Shown piece by piece: positions 11,351 to 23,206 of a DNA stretch of 64,000 nucleotides. The notes under the pieces are model-generated. The model was not told where the DNA came from, searched no databases, and was given only the letters and a program-made list of their open reading frames with translations. Position numbers and translations under genes: made by a program. The stretch covers positions 8,609,971 to 8,673,970 of the forward strand of contig OX336338.1 in the NCBI GenBank assembly GCA_946902875.1. Reading direction: 5' to 3'. Source of the stretch: Nematopogon swammerdamellus. Taxonomy: Eukaryota; Arthropoda; Insecta; Lepidoptera; Adelidae. Each line of letters starts with the position of its first letter. The stretch's first letter is position 1.

Positions 11351-12519
11351 CTTACGGATTCCTTGGCGCTCAATTGAAATATAAATAGAGTGGACCATAA
11401 TATCTAAAACACAATATAATATATTCTGAACAAAAGATATCACAATATACATAAATTAAACAGACTAGAATAGAATCTTCGTTCCAATAGCTACCTATAC
11501 AATACTGTCACTGACTGGCGATCACCTAAGAAGTTTTCTTCTTCTTCTTTCATAAATAAAGTAAAAGTGTAAAAGGCTTTATCAAATATTTGTACACAAT
11601 ATGGCAGCATGTAATGCCCCCAAAATGTATTAAAAAACAATCTGTTTTACCACCAGAGCCCTATAATAAATCAGAACAGCGAACAGCCGGCCAACGCTAT
11701 TCGTTCATCAAATTTCAATCTGCCCCGCATTCAATCATCGCTTCGAAATTTGAATTCGCAGCGTTGGGTCAGTCGAATAAAAAGTGACTTCCACGGGGCA
11801 GAAAAAGAATAAATTAAATGTTACAATGAAAATCCGGATTAACAATACGCGTATATCGAATATTGTTACATACATTGAAAATATATACAATTTACAAAGT
11901 TAAAACAAACGTAATGTTGCTATTGACTTCGTCAAAACATAATAGCTATAATTCAATAATAATTAACATTGTCTTTTATTTGGCAGAATTAAAATCTTAT
12001 GAATGATGAAATTAATGAAATGAAAGGAAATGAAGAATTTGATTACTTTTGTACGAGACTGGAACACGGGAGGAGGTTTGCGTTCACTTCCGACGTCACT
12101 GCTGAGCTCATATGAATAATAACATGATGCTATATAGCCGATAACCTGGCGGAGATATTATGTCCCATTACATAGGCAAAAACCGCAAGTAAATAGGTTG
12201 AGTTGTTCGTTAGTTTAATAAGCGAATATACACACATTCGTACATACGCACGAACGTCAGACGTTCGATCTTATATAAAAGACATAATTTTTTTTTGTTA
12301 AGTTAACACTCACGGGGATAAGTTTTAGGCTAAACTACGTATTTATTAATTTTGTGAGAAATATTTAAAAAATCATAAGAAATAATGTAAATTTCACACA
12401 TTAACTGGCGATTAAATACCAAAGAAGTAGCAACAGAAATACATTCGTGCCATATATTATTTTACGATAAACGGAGATCACTTTACAAATACCTACATTC
12501 TAATAAATGAAATGAAGGG
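11351..12519. other. No gene seen
   Basis: AT-rich. A 65-codon frame at 11590-11787 has no recognised motif and no supporting splice or promoter signals. Confidence 0.35.
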
Positions 12520-12615
12520 AAGCACTGACATGGCACCTAGTTCACCCGGTGATATGGTGGTATATCGCGGATGTTGTAGGTGATGTAGCCAACCGTATCA
12601 GTTTAAATAAAAAAA
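12520..12615 (+). mobile_element. SINE 3' tail fragment
   Basis: GGGAAGCACTGACATGGCAC, GGATGTTGTAGGTGATGTAG and CCAACCGT.TCAGTTT followed by an A-run: the 3' end of the tRNA/5S-headed SINE without its head. Confidence 0.8.
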
Positions 12616-13064
12616 AAAAAAATAAGTAAACGAAAAGTATAATGTGACTCAAGCAAGACGCATGCATCAATCAGTCAAGAACTTGGTACCTATCAGTCAA
12701 TATCCGATTTGTCGGAAACCTGCACAGTTCTTTAGTAAGCAACTCGCGCACGCGCCTAGCATTTGAATACAAATAAGCACGCATTCCGACCATCCTGTAT
12801 CCTTTGTCTTTATTTATAACACTTACGTCGCGAGCGAAGCCTGAGCTTTGCATAACGCTATTGAATTTTAAACATAAGCCATGGTAAACTTGTATGCGAA
12901 AAATATTACGTACCTATATTTAAAGCTAAAATTGGCCTTGTAGGTATACTTAAACTATTGTGGTACTGTGAAAATTTCAAAGAAAAAAAAAATTAGAATG
13001 TGCATTAAAAAATATTCACATATTAAAAGATAATGTGATCAAATACATTATTTATTTAGAACTA
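12616..13064. other. No gene seen
   Basis: Non-coding AT-rich sequence with one chance 60-codon frame on the minus strand. Confidence 0.35.
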
Positions 13065-13315
13065 GCATTTGCCCACGGCCTTTCTTTGTATAGATCGCAC
13101 CTGTGGATCGCACTATATCTACACAAAGTTTCGTCAAAATCCGTTAAGTGGTTTTTGCGTGATGCGCGTATTACAGACAGACAATAATTTTAAAAACAGT
13201 TCTAACATGTTCAGTTGCTCATTTTAAGTTGGCCTGGTTGGTTTTTTCCGAATATATTCAATGTACAGATTTTTTGCCTTTACGGCTTTATCGTGTATAG
13301 ATTATATTCATTTTT
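13065..13315 (+). repeat. Interspersed repeat shared with 35255-35430
   Basis: Begins near CTAGCATTTGCCCACGGCC (the moth-type end) and contains AAGTTTCGTCAAAATCCGTT, TTGCGTGATGCGCGTA, GACAGACA, AACATGTTCA and GAATATATTCAATGTACAGA, all repeated at 35255-35430. Confidence 0.7.
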
Positions 13316-14599
13316 ATAATTTATATGTTAGTACTAAGCATGCGCCCGCTTTATATTTCTTCATTAGATAGATGCAAAGCCGAAAATAATAATACTTTAT
13401 GTGTTCGATGCTGCATGAGTATCAAATACCGATTGTGTAATAAAATGTCCTATCTATCTCTTAGGAAGATATAAAAATAACTTTATCTACCTGACGCACG
13501 CAAGATGCGTACTACATCACGAACATCTTTTGCGGAAACATTAAAACACTGCTCGATGCTTGGCGAAGGTCAAAAAGGCCGAGCACGTTTTGTTAGAGTA
13601 CAGTGTACCCACTTGACAACCGATGACTACCGACCGAAGTGAGATACTTCTTTCTCCACCTTCCGTTGCAAAAATGGTCTTGTGGCCCTCGTGGAGAACG
13701 TAGGCTGGTTGGGGTAGTTGGAGATCAAGGAATTGGGACAGATGGTCCCCGACCAAGAGCGACTATAGTTTGCAGCAACAACAACAACAACAACAACGTG
13801 TACATACAATTTCTACAGTTCTGATTTTGTCTTTATAATGCAACCCATTTCTCCATCCACACTAACTAGGACAATACCAAATAGCCATCGTTCCGTAAAC
13901 TAAGTTAATTGAAATTTGCCAAATTCCTGACAGACATAATTTGTCCGCAGTCCGTAGAGAAACGCCCTCTAAATGAGTTTTAGCGACCGGGCCCGCCGCG
14001 CCCGCAAGATGTAATAATGCGACCGAAACTGGAATCCTAGATCAAGCCGAACGACCTCCGGAGCCTTCGGACTACGCAGGGCTTTGTGGAGATATCGCGG
14101 GCGACAGTTGAAATCGCAACGCACAACACACGCAGTTGTGGACATGAGCCAGCCAGAACAGTGTACATCGGTCGCCATCTAGGTTTTTTATGCGAGAGCC
14201 TTTCTCATTTTCTCGCTTGAAATATTACGGTGTCTGGTCCAACGCAGGCGTCGCATAAACTCCCATTTCAGGGGCTTTATTCCAAGAAGCGCGTTTTACG
14301 GATAACGATAACAAAGTAGGAACACTCTTCTTCTCGAGGCTATTCAGAACATATACAACTTGGGTGACCGTTATTCTACCTATTTTGAAATTTGGGACCA
14401 ATTCTAGAACCGGAATGTAGCCAAACCAATAGTGTGAATCTTCGAATGTCTTGCACTTTCGGAGATACAGATCTTCGTCTGGGTAAGACAGGAATACTCG
14501 TAGATGCCTAATAACGTGACCAAGTGATGTGTATAATGTGCGTATTGTATATTATTGCGACTGAAACTGGAATCCGTCCAGTTGGGTGTAGCCGGTACG
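13316..14599. other. No gene seen; CAA microsatellite
   Basis: A (CAA)n tract lies at about 13775-13797. Frames around 13541-13824 overlap on both strands and include this microsatellite; 13969-14178 is GC-richer without a recognisable protein. Confidence 0.4.
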
Positions 14600-14690
14600 A
14601 CCAAATAAAAGGGAAGCACTAACGTGGCACCTAGTTCGCCAAGGTGGTACGGGTTGACATCATGGATGTGTCAGTTGCCATTAAAATATA
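14600..14690 (+). mobile_element. SINE 3' tail fragment
   Basis: GGGAAGCACTAACGTGGCAC, CTAGTTCGCCAAGGTG, TTGACATCATGGATGT and GTCAGTTGCCAT match the SINE 3' end with deletions. Confidence 0.6.
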
Positions 14691-16744
14691 TTGAATTAGT
14701 TCGCATAACAAATTTTCATTTATCACCAGTGAAAAAGGAATCTAAATGAATCAAAATGCCAACATTCACTTTTTATGTTTACTTATTTTCTTATTTTTTC
14801 AGTTTTTAATGTTCCCAAATGAAACTTCCAGTAGCTACTTAGATAAAGATTTAGTAAATACGCAAGCAAGAAGATAACAAATTGACTAGAACACATAATA
14901 TAATACAGTTATGGCATTTGCCTACTATCATCAGTAAGCAATGTCTTAGAGGAAATCACAAAGTGCTAATTGAATCGCTGATTGTTAAAAGGGGGTATGT
15001 TACATTTTCAACTTTCCGAGATATTAAAAAAAAAACTGTTTTATTTCTAACATTCACATATATTAAAAATTTATTTGTTCATATCAAAGTTAGTGTGTTT
15101 AGAATAAGAATCAACGTATTTTTCAAGCTGTCAAATAAATGACTTTCTGTGTATGAATTCGTTCCCTTGTTACACTCATCGATGGAGCTGCTGTTCAAGA
15201 GCCCGAATCGATAAAAAAGTCAATTCGGCCAAATGTGTATTATAGCCTTTAACAATCAGCGATTCAATTGGCAACAAACGGTCGATAATTTTGCAACCGG
15301 TGCAGTTGAGGATTACAGCATTAATATTGAAGGAGTTTGGAGAAGCTAACTATTGAGATTATCATAGATAATTATTTTCCTATATTTCTTCTTCTTCTTT
15401 CCATCCACGATCTTCTTCTAAAATATTGTCAGTACAATTTATTCATCACGGAACCAGTTTCCAGCACATTAAGTATGTACCGGAAAGCTTTGCCTCAGGT
15501 TTAGCCGAGCACTCAAAATCACTCGCACATGTTACATTTGTAGCAAGTTAAATTCTTCTTATGAATACTGACTGTTTAGCTAGATTGTCTTTCAACTGTA
15601 TAACCAGGTCGTTTGATCCTATTCTGACTCAATTCCATAAATATTCAATTGTCGATTAAGGCTTATTTTGGCCTTGTCAAAAGGTTTCATTTGTACCTAA
15701 ATCAAAGTAATGTAGATTTCAGTCAATATGCACGAAGGTCAAATTAGATCAAGTTTGAGATAGGAATGCCTACCTACCTCTGTTCCAATACCAGGTTTGC
15801 CCTACGTCGCGGTCATATATTCATTGAGCGGGAAGCCTACGCACCGCACAGGAATCCCTTTTAACTTTTAAATATAATCTGGGACGCGGGGCAACCCAAA
15901 TGCGAACAAACTGGCAAAAGGGCCCATTAAGGTGGCTTTATGGGGAGTTAAAGGGATGTAAGGGGTCGAGAACTTATGCCTAAAAAGCCGCAACACACGT
16001 AATAGTTTTAGGGGTTTGCTCGTTTAGAAATGGACATGTTCAGACCGATTCAGATTATGCAGAATTCTAGGTTGATTATTACGCACTGAAAAAATAAACT
16101 AATAAAATCTTACTAATAAATTACTTACTTGTATCTTTTAACTTTTATGATTTGTTTCGTCCGTCTGAGCAAAATGTTGTAATAAAATATTTTGTTTCTG
16201 GGAGATCTGTAAGTAGATACTTTGAGCATAAAATTATAAACGAAATAAAGAAATTTGTGCCATTAAATGGTAGCTATATCTAAGAACCGTATTTTCACAC
16301 CTTTACGTAGTATACTTAAAATGGCTCTAATTTTTACTTTGTTGCCTTCGTTGACTTAACTTATATTCGAACCCTATAGCACAGATTACTAAATAGTTAC
16401 TTCGTAACAGATGAATCTCTCCATAGAAAAAGTTACGTACCTTCGGCTTTAATAGCCTAAACTTTTACGACGCCAGTCGCTGCGTGCGAAAATGTACCTA
16501 AACGAAAGAGCGTAAAGTGATTATTGCTTTGCAGCTGCGCGCGGACGCGGGGCCTTGAAGCAAATTCGGTGACGTTAGGGCTGCTACTTTCGATAAAAAT
16601 ATCAATGCATTACACAATCTTTAATATTATTATATTGTAAAGAGGAAATATGTGTGAATCTTTGTTCGCGAGCTGCAGCACAGATTTAAAAATGTTTTTT
16701 TACTGTTAGATAGGTACCAATTTTTTTTTTGTTTAACATATAGG
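14691..16744. other. No gene seen
   Basis: AT-rich. An 86-codon frame at 14882-15142 shows low-complexity AT-derived composition. 15780-15980 is GC-richer but has no landmark I can name. Confidence 0.35.
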
Positions 16745-17035
16745 CTACTACTAGTTTTAGCCCGCGGCTTCGCCCTCGTTAAACTCAAGCGAAACACAAC
16801 ATAAACCAAAATACCTATCTACCTACCATTTTTAGTGTTCCGTACCAAAGGGTGCCACGGGACCATATTACTAAGCCCCGCCGTCCGTCCGTCTGTCAGC
16901 GGGCTGTATTTCTATTACCGCTATAACAAGAAATATTAAAAATATAAAAAATAAAGTACCTACATAGTGTTAAATCTTGTACGGTACGGAACCCTTCGTG
17001 TGCGAGTCCGACTCGCACTTGTCCGGTTTTTTAGA
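16745..17035 (+). repeat. Family C copy with moth-type GCCCGCGGCTTCGCC end
   Basis: CTAGTTTTAGCCCGCGGCTT starts the block. TTTTTAGTGTTCCGTACC, (GTCC/GTCT)n and, at the far end, GTGCGAGTCCGACTCGCACT plus GTCCGGTTTTTT complete it. Internally shortened. Confidence 0.65.
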
Positions 17036-17219
17036 ATAGGTAATTATTGCTCAACAAAAACAATATACTCACATTTCTTCATCAGCAGGTAAATGTAAAA
17101 AAGAGAGATTTTTATCTCTCCTCTTGCTGGATTTACATCCATCTACTGCACATAAATTGCCACTGCCACTATTAACAGAAGCCATGTCAACTTGAATTAA
17201 GACATAGGCAAAGAAACTC

Positions 17220-17520
17220 TTTGGATATAGGTAGGTACGACCGTACGAAGCAGTAGCGTGAGCGCGCGCTCACGTAGGTTAGCTCCACGCGGCTGTCGGC
17301 AGCCCAATGAATTATGGATCGCCGGCGGTCCGGTCGGCGGTAGGTAGTTATCGCGCGCAAGTACATAGAGTGCGTGAGCCCTGCCTATAGTGCTGCCTAC
17401 ACGGACGGCGGCAGAGGCGGCGGCGCGGCGGCGGCGGGGGGCCGGCAGCGCGGTGCGTGCGAGTGCCCGATCGCCTGCTGACCGATAAGGGCGCTTTTAC
17501 ATGTAGCCGTACTTTTAACG
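17220..17520. other. GC-rich CpG island-like segment
   Basis: Strongly GC-rich for this window, with an 18-bp perfect palindrome CGTGAGCGCGCGCTCACG at 17257-17274 and a purine/GCC-rich stretch at 17400-17460. It could be a promoter or first exon, but I find no initiator, start codon with a long frame, or downstream exon. Confidence 0.35.
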
Positions 17521-17679
17521 GGTTCGTCGGACAAGCTTGTAGAAAAATAATAACATTTTATTTTATTTTAAACAATTAGTACAGCCTTAAAATAAGTCAG
17601 CTGGCCTAGAGTTCTGTGAAGCCTAAATGTAAAGAAACCTATAAATTTAAATTATAGTTATGTTTCAGTAAAAACTTAA

Positions 17680-17835
17680 ACATAAATAAAACATTAAACT
17701 TGTAAATATAAAAAAAAAATGTATCTGATGACGACTAATAAAAGTCAAAATATTATGTAAAATATGTGTTTTTTTATTTATTATGTACACATTATATTAT
17801 AAAAACTGAAACCAAATATTGTAAATAGAACCAAG
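17680..17835 (+). repeat. Repeat E, second copy
   Basis: TTGTAAATATA.., TGATGACGACTAATAAAAGTC, AATATGTGT, TATTATGTACA and AAACCAAATATTG parallel 950-1095. Confidence 0.55.
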
Positions 17836-18119
17836 GCAAGTTAATCTTAAAGAACAGTATAAAATGCTTTAGTCCGACTCTATGTTCAATCATAAATTAG
17901 TGTTAATGATTTTAAATAGCATAGTAACGTTCAGATAATCGAAGAATCCTTCCACAAGGGATTCAAGTGCACTAGAAAGTCCACTTCGATCCATTTATGG
18001 ATCCTACCAAGGGAGCCAAGTGGACGGAGCGGATAATATCTGCACCTACCTACTGCAACTACAAATGTACCTACCTGTATGTATATTGCACAACTGTATC
18101 AAAAGACATCTCCACATAA

Positions 18120-18535
18120 TGGGTATTAGTGAAGACCCACTGTGTGCTCCATATTCGATGGTGTGCTCAATGTGGGGAGGCTGAAACCAACTTCGTCGGT
18201 CAGTGCACCATGTATGCAGGACCGAGATGACGCTGGGAAAGGGTCACTACGGTGAGGAAGGACTTCGAGGAATCGACTGGAAGATATTATTGGAGTATGC
18301 AGCGCAGACGGGTAGGCTGGACCACCCTGATATGTGAGTAGACAGCATGTAATTCCCTCCACCCCCTCCGGGATAGGCGATATAGTCCCAACCTTTTTTT
18401 TTTATGTAATCCGGTATGGGTGGCTGAGTCGGAGGGGCCAAAGCGCATGCTCCGACCAGCCAATATAACCGCCGAGAAGGTAGGTGCCATACCGGAGACT
18501 TCCTTAGACCTGGAACCTGCGGACCTGACCCGTCA
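18120..18535. repeat. Repeat tail related to the 27290-27410 SINE 3' end (opposite strand)
   Basis: 18395-18520 on the plus strand is the reverse complement of the tail at 27295-27405 (shared: GGAGGGGCCAAAGCGCATGC, GACCAGCCAATATAACC, GGTAGGTGCCATACCGGAGA). 18120-18380 is flanking, possibly LINE-derived. The short frames here are repeat-derived. Confidence 0.65.
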
Positions 18536-19085
18536 GTCCTCCCACCAAGAACTATTTATAAATTATATAAATTTTTCGTCCATTTTCTTGAGACATACAA
18601 GCACTGGGTTAACATCAGTTCCCGCCCAATGCATCTCAGGAGAGGGGGTAGATGTGTGGTGATGTATTAGATTAGATTGAGCTCTTCTAAATATCCAGTC
18701 ATTACTTTTGTTACCATTTTCGTAGTTAGTATTGCAGCTTGTTGTTGTAAGACTTGTATTTTTATATCTGCATCCAAAAAAAAATGTTGTGGGAAAATAA
18801 AAGAAATTGCAATTTGGTAATACATCATTTATTTGTACGTAGCGGATCTGACTATACGGACAGGACGGTGTAATGTATATCCAACATGAGTGCGACTGCA
18901 ACCGAAGCAGTCAAGGTCAGTGACCTTCACACACGTGCACGCACACTGACACACATCAGAGCACAACCTAAATGAAGAACTCTTACGCTTTGAGCTGAGG
19001 CATACCTATTGGTCAACTTTGGTGATTCTAAATTTCACACTGGACAAGTGTACACCCAAAACATGTTTTATTGCGAACTAAATAG
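18536..19085. other. No gene seen
   Basis: A 112-codon minus-strand frame (18563-18901) has no recognised motif and overlaps repeat-like sequence at its 3' end. Not called. Confidence 0.3.
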
Positions 19086-19089
19086 TTTT

Positions 19090-19240
19090 TAGGGTTCCGT
19101 ACATCAAAAGAGGAAAAAGTTGAACCCTTATAGGATCACTCTCGTTTCTGTCTGTCTGTCTGTCCGTCGGCCACAGCTTATTTTCTCCGTAGTGCTATGG
19201 ATCGACGTTCGATCGTGAAATTTAGGACAACTTGTTGTGG
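19090..19240 (+). repeat. Family C fragment
   Basis: TTTTTAGGGTTCCGTACATC, AGGATCACTCT and (GTCT)n; truncated afterwards. Confidence 0.65.
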
Positions 19241-19242
19241 TC

Positions 19243-19540
19243 AGAAAGTGGATGGAAGACCGTTGAGGCTGACCGTGGTTCGGATTCCACCTGAAACTGT
19301 AGGTTCCATAATTGCCTTACCTGTTACTACTACCGTACTAGGTAGTAAGGTTTAACCCATTCGGCTTGTTACTGCCGCACTTAATGAAAAGTCGGTCAAA
19401 GTGGCTAAGTAAAAAATTTTGTTTTGCGTCCAGCTCAGTATAGCTGGTATGATCGAATGGAAGCACTGACACGGCATCTAGTTCATCAAGGTTTTGTGGG
19501 CTAACGTCACGGGGTCAACTTCCATGAAAGAGACGCGGTT
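19243..19540 (+). mobile_element. SINE copy lacking the 5S-like head
   Basis: Starts in GACCGTTGAGGCTGACCGTG, GTTCGGATTCCAC and continues through the shared body to a SINE end with some deletions (GTCAACTTCCATGAAAG). Confidence 0.7.
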
Positions 19541-19915
19541 GCGGAGCTTTTTTTTTATAATTTCACAGCGGAAGTTCAGTGCGGTCACGGCGACGTTTTA
19601 AGCGGTTATTTCAAATGCTACAAGGGTACGCTAAACCGCGGGCTGCTCTGTAGCATTATTTTGGGTGTTTAATTAGCATTACTTCCAGGGCTCAAGATCG
19701 CATTACAATGTTTGTGTACAAGGTTAATTGGATGATTTCCATTGTGTTTCGGCCGCAGAGCACACATAGGGCACTAAAGTATAAATAAACCACGAAATAC
19801 CTACAACATCATAGCCAAAGATGCTCTCTGAACTCTGAACTACTTAAATAGAAATGGTGCGTTATTTATTTTTATAAATGTTTATAAAAAAATCTGATTT
19901 AGACAAATTGTTGAC
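19541..19915. other. No gene seen
   Basis: No reading frame or repeat landmark that I can support. Confidence 0.3.
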
Positions 19916-19917
19916 AT

Positions 19918-20235
19918 TTTTAGGGTTCCGTATCCGTCGTACGGGACCCTATTAATAACCCTACGCCGTCTGTCTGTCTGTCTGTCCGTCTGTCCGAGGG
20001 CTATATCTCTTGAACCGTAATAGATAGCCCGTTGAAATTTTCACAGAATATGTATTATGGCCGATATAGCAACAATTAAGAAAAATAAGAAAAATTTAAA
20101 AAATCCCCGTGACAAGAAACTAAAAAGTGTATGCGCGCCATCTACCGAAAACAGTATGAAGCAGCGCTGACCATGACTTGGCGATACGGAATCCTCGGTG
20201 CGCGAGTTTGACTCGCACTTGGCCGGTTTTTTTTG
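19918..20235 (+). repeat. Family C, nearly complete copy
   Basis: Runs from TTTTTAGGGTTCCGTATCC through (GTCT/GTCC)n, TTGAACCGTAATAGATAGCC, ATTTTCACAGAATATGT, GCGCGCCATCTACCGAAAA to CACTTGGCCGGTTTTTTTT. Confidence 0.85.
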
Positions 20236-20428
20236 GGTCTCGGCGAAATCGGATAGAGATATAAAACGTGATCATAATGATATCACACTCTTGTCTATTC
20301 TTGTTTAGAGTCGCTGAGAAAAGTAAAGCGATGGAGTAAGAATGCTGGAATTATTTAATTCATAGTTTTTTACCGCAAAGCGTGGGCGAACTTGTATATG
20401 CACTCAAAACGCTGTTGTCAAAACAAAC

Positions 20429-20600
20429 AAACAAATTTTTATTGTCCACCAAAATACACAAATATACATATGTAACATACAAACAATTTAAATGAGATTT
20501 CATAAAAATTTAATAGTGTTACAATGGTCACTTCTGTCTAAACTAACCTGTTAGTTTACAGGTTAAGGTAGTTAGTAACCTAACTACCTTAAAATATTAG
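20429..20600. repeat. LINE-tail-like repeat
   Basis: AACAAACAAACAAATTTTTATTGTCC resembles antisense LINE 3' ends that begin with short tandem repeats. Assignment uncertain. Confidence 0.35.
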
Positions 20601-20682
20601 ATATGTACCAGTTTCTGTACTATGTAAAACTGTGTTGAGGTGCTATACAACAGTAGGTACTAAGTACATAGAATAAATTTTG

Positions 20683-20962
20683 TGTAAAAGGTTGAAAGTT
20701 GCCCAGCGAGCAACGGAGCGAGCCATGCTCGGAATAAGGCTACATGAATATGGTGCGTAACGAGACAAATCCGCCGACGCACCAATGTAGTTAATATTGG
20801 ACACCGGGTCGCTCAAGTGCCAGTGGGCTGGGCACGCCAGCCGAAGAGGCGACGACAGTTGGAGTAACCGTGTCCTACACTGGCGGCCGTGGACAGTAAA
20901 GCGAATTGTGGGAAGACCACCCGCCAGATTGGACGACGACATCAAGTACGTCGGCGGAAAGA
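20683..20962 (+). mobile_element. RTE-type LINE polymerase C-terminal fragment
   Basis: Plus-strand reading gives LKVAQRATERAMLGIRLHEY, then after stops LKCQWAGHASRRGDDSWSNR and GRPPARLDDDIK. This order (AQRA.ERAMLG, WQWAGH.AR, GRP..RW.DDI) is typical of the C-terminus of RTE-like reverse transcriptases common in moths. Internal stops and a missing tryptophan in the last motif show it is a decayed copy. Confidence 0.8.
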
Positions 20963-20974
20963 AATCCAACGTCT

Positions 20975-21900
20975 GCTTTCTATCTGTCTGTCTGTCCGCT
21001 TATAACTGGAGAACCACTAAACCGATTTTAATACAGTTTGCTTCTACGGATAGCTTGGTTCTTCCTATCAATTATAGGCTACTTTTCATCACGTGGAATG
21101 GCTTTATGAGGTTAGCAGAGAAGTCAAATATGAGAGCGGGCGGAGCCGCGGGCACATGTAATATAAAATTCTTGCACAATGAAGACAAGTTATTCAAGTT
21201 GTTCCTCCCACCACGCGACATCGACTCCAAAATATCTATGTACTTTTCATTCACATAGATACTATCTCTTTCTGTCCAAGGTGGACGAAGGCGCCACTGA
21301 CCTGTGCTGGAATGATGGTCTTCTGCGGCAGCGGCGCGCAGCGCGGAGGCGTTCTGGGATTTCTCGCGTTGGGATGATTGGGTCAGAAATTATGGAAACT
21401 TCACACAAAAGACTGCACTGTTGCGCGAGAGGTACCTCTGATACTGTATTGTGGGTTGATATGCTTTCACTTTCTGTTCTCCATGGTTTTATGGAGCGCG
21501 GCGGAGCGGCGCGGCGGCGGTGGAATTTGTTCCTTCATTTTAAGCGGTGACAGAACAACTGCTTTTTCTTGTGAAAGCGTTTTTGACATTTCTAGTGGCG
21601 CCAGTATTGAAGACGGAATGAAAATGCAAATGAAGAGGAAGCACGATATACAAAAGACTTGGCTATACGGTCCCTCGCCTTTCCATAAGTATAAAATAAG
21701 ACAAAATGAATGAATGATTGTATGAAAGATTATATAAAAAGACGAAAAACTAAAAAGCGGCGCAACCACAAAATTGTGCAGCATTTTCGTTCACTGCTTA
21801 TCAACACGAGACATTGCCGTGCGGTATCTGGCAGCCTCAATAGCTGTCGTGGCGTTACGGTATAAATATATCATCCTCGGAGTCGGTTTTGAACGTTAAA
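20975..21900. other. No gene seen; repeat-derived
   Basis: 20975-21160 has CTGTCTGTCTGTCCGC, ACCACTAAACCGATTTTAAT and GCGGAGCCGCGGGCACATG, the wording of a moth repeat 3' region. 21280-21560 is GC-richer with several overlapping frames on both strands; none has a motif. Confidence 0.4.
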
Positions 21901-21902
21901 TA

Positions 21903-22175
21903 AACCTGGGCGCGGTCAGAACTTGGAACGTGACCGTTTGACCGTTGTTGAGGCTGAGAGAATACAATGCGATCATCATTCATAATCATCGGTTATGGAC
22001 GACCGTCCAACGGTCGTGGATACTGGCCGTGGTTCGAATTCCACGTAAAACTGTAGATCTCTTCCCTTCTTGACCTTGCTAGGTGGTATGGTTTAACCTG
22101 CCCGGGTTGGTACCACCGCACTGAATGAAAGGTCGGTCGAAACGGCTATGTAAAATAGTTCGTTTGTACGCATCC
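21903..22175 (+). mobile_element. SINE copy, interrupted head
   Basis: A damaged 5S-like piece (GGGCGCGGTCAGAACTTGG, then GTGACCGTTTGACCGTTG) is followed, after an internal insertion, by GGCCGTGGTTCGAATTCCAC and the common body to GGCTATGTAAAATAGTTCG. Confidence 0.7.
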
Positions 22176-23000
22176 GCGGTAAGTAGAGCGAGTAGGGATG
22201 CAGTCACTGCCCGATGCGCGTGGTGCGGAGGTGGAAAGGGGACGGCGGGATCGCGTTAAACAGCTTCTCCGAGCGCTCCCCATAGAATAAGCGATAGACT
22301 TAGGGAGCCGACGACGTCCCTGCGGAGTTGCAGTGTTTCTAGATTGCGCGACACTTCGGGGTCACTCCCTAGTCTCATACGGTTCGACGCTGGATTGAGT
22401 CCAGACCAGAGGTGCAAACTGGTATTTATTTATGGTAAATTTAATTAAATTTAAAAAAATGCAAGGTAGTGTTACGTAGGTACCTGCTGCTTTATTTATG
22501 TTTAGATTGTATGCGGCACCCACATCATATTTGCCGGAACGATGCCCCTTGTTCGGCGGAGTGTTAACAGGCCACAGGCTTCACAGGGAACGAGGCAAAC
22601 GCGAACACACACACACGCACACCCTGACACACAACAAACAAACATTATGATCTACTTACTATGTGCATACAAACATGGAGTAACACACACTACACCAGAT
22701 AGGAAACAATGCTACTCCGTCCGATGTCTGTCTAACTTGAAAATCGAATACTTTCATAGTAGTAGTGTTGCTCCACTTAGTACTGGAGGAAGTGGCATTA
22801 TTTTCTACTAGGTCTCCTGTCCACCATATTTTATTGAAATAGGTAGTTTGTTCTAGCTTCTCCAATATCTTTCCATACTTACGATGTGCGAAACCACTGT
22901 TTTTCGTCCTGGTGAATGTGAGTGATAGTGTATACCTACGCGACGAGCCGAGCCACATTAAAAAAAAAGTTATTGTATCTAATAGGTGAAATTAATCAAA
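22176..23000. other. No gene seen
   Basis: 22190-22400 is GC-rich (GCGTGGTGCGGAGGTGG..). A short (CA)n tract lies near 22607-22633. Overlapping frames at 22542-22958 lie on opposite strands of the same DNA and have no motif. Confidence 0.35.
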
Positions 23001-23001
23001 A

Positions 23002-23206
23002 ACTATTATGCTCTGTTCATCGAGTCGACCTAGTACTGGAAATGTGGCCTTGTCCCTGATTGGATGCAAAGCCCGCATGCATCCAATCACGTACATGCAT
23101 ACGCTCGTGGGCGGGGCGTTATCATTTTTCGTCCTTATCATTTGTATGGCAATGTGGGACAGAGAGAGCGCCATACTAGGTCGACTCGGTGAACAGACTA
23201 TAGTAG
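23002..23206. mobile_element. Foldback MITE, about 33-bp imperfect inverted ends
   Basis: Left end CTATTATGCTCTGTTCATCG and right end (reverse complement CTATAGTCTGTTCACCGAGT) both continue into GAGTCGACCTAGTA. The interior holds a second inverted stretch, GATTGGATGC and GCATCCAATC. 205 bp, non-coding. Confidence 0.7.

Noticed and set aside
20797..21258. 153-codon plus-strand frame
   Set aside because: Its first third is a decayed RTE-type LINE C-terminus and the rest is repeat 3' sequence.
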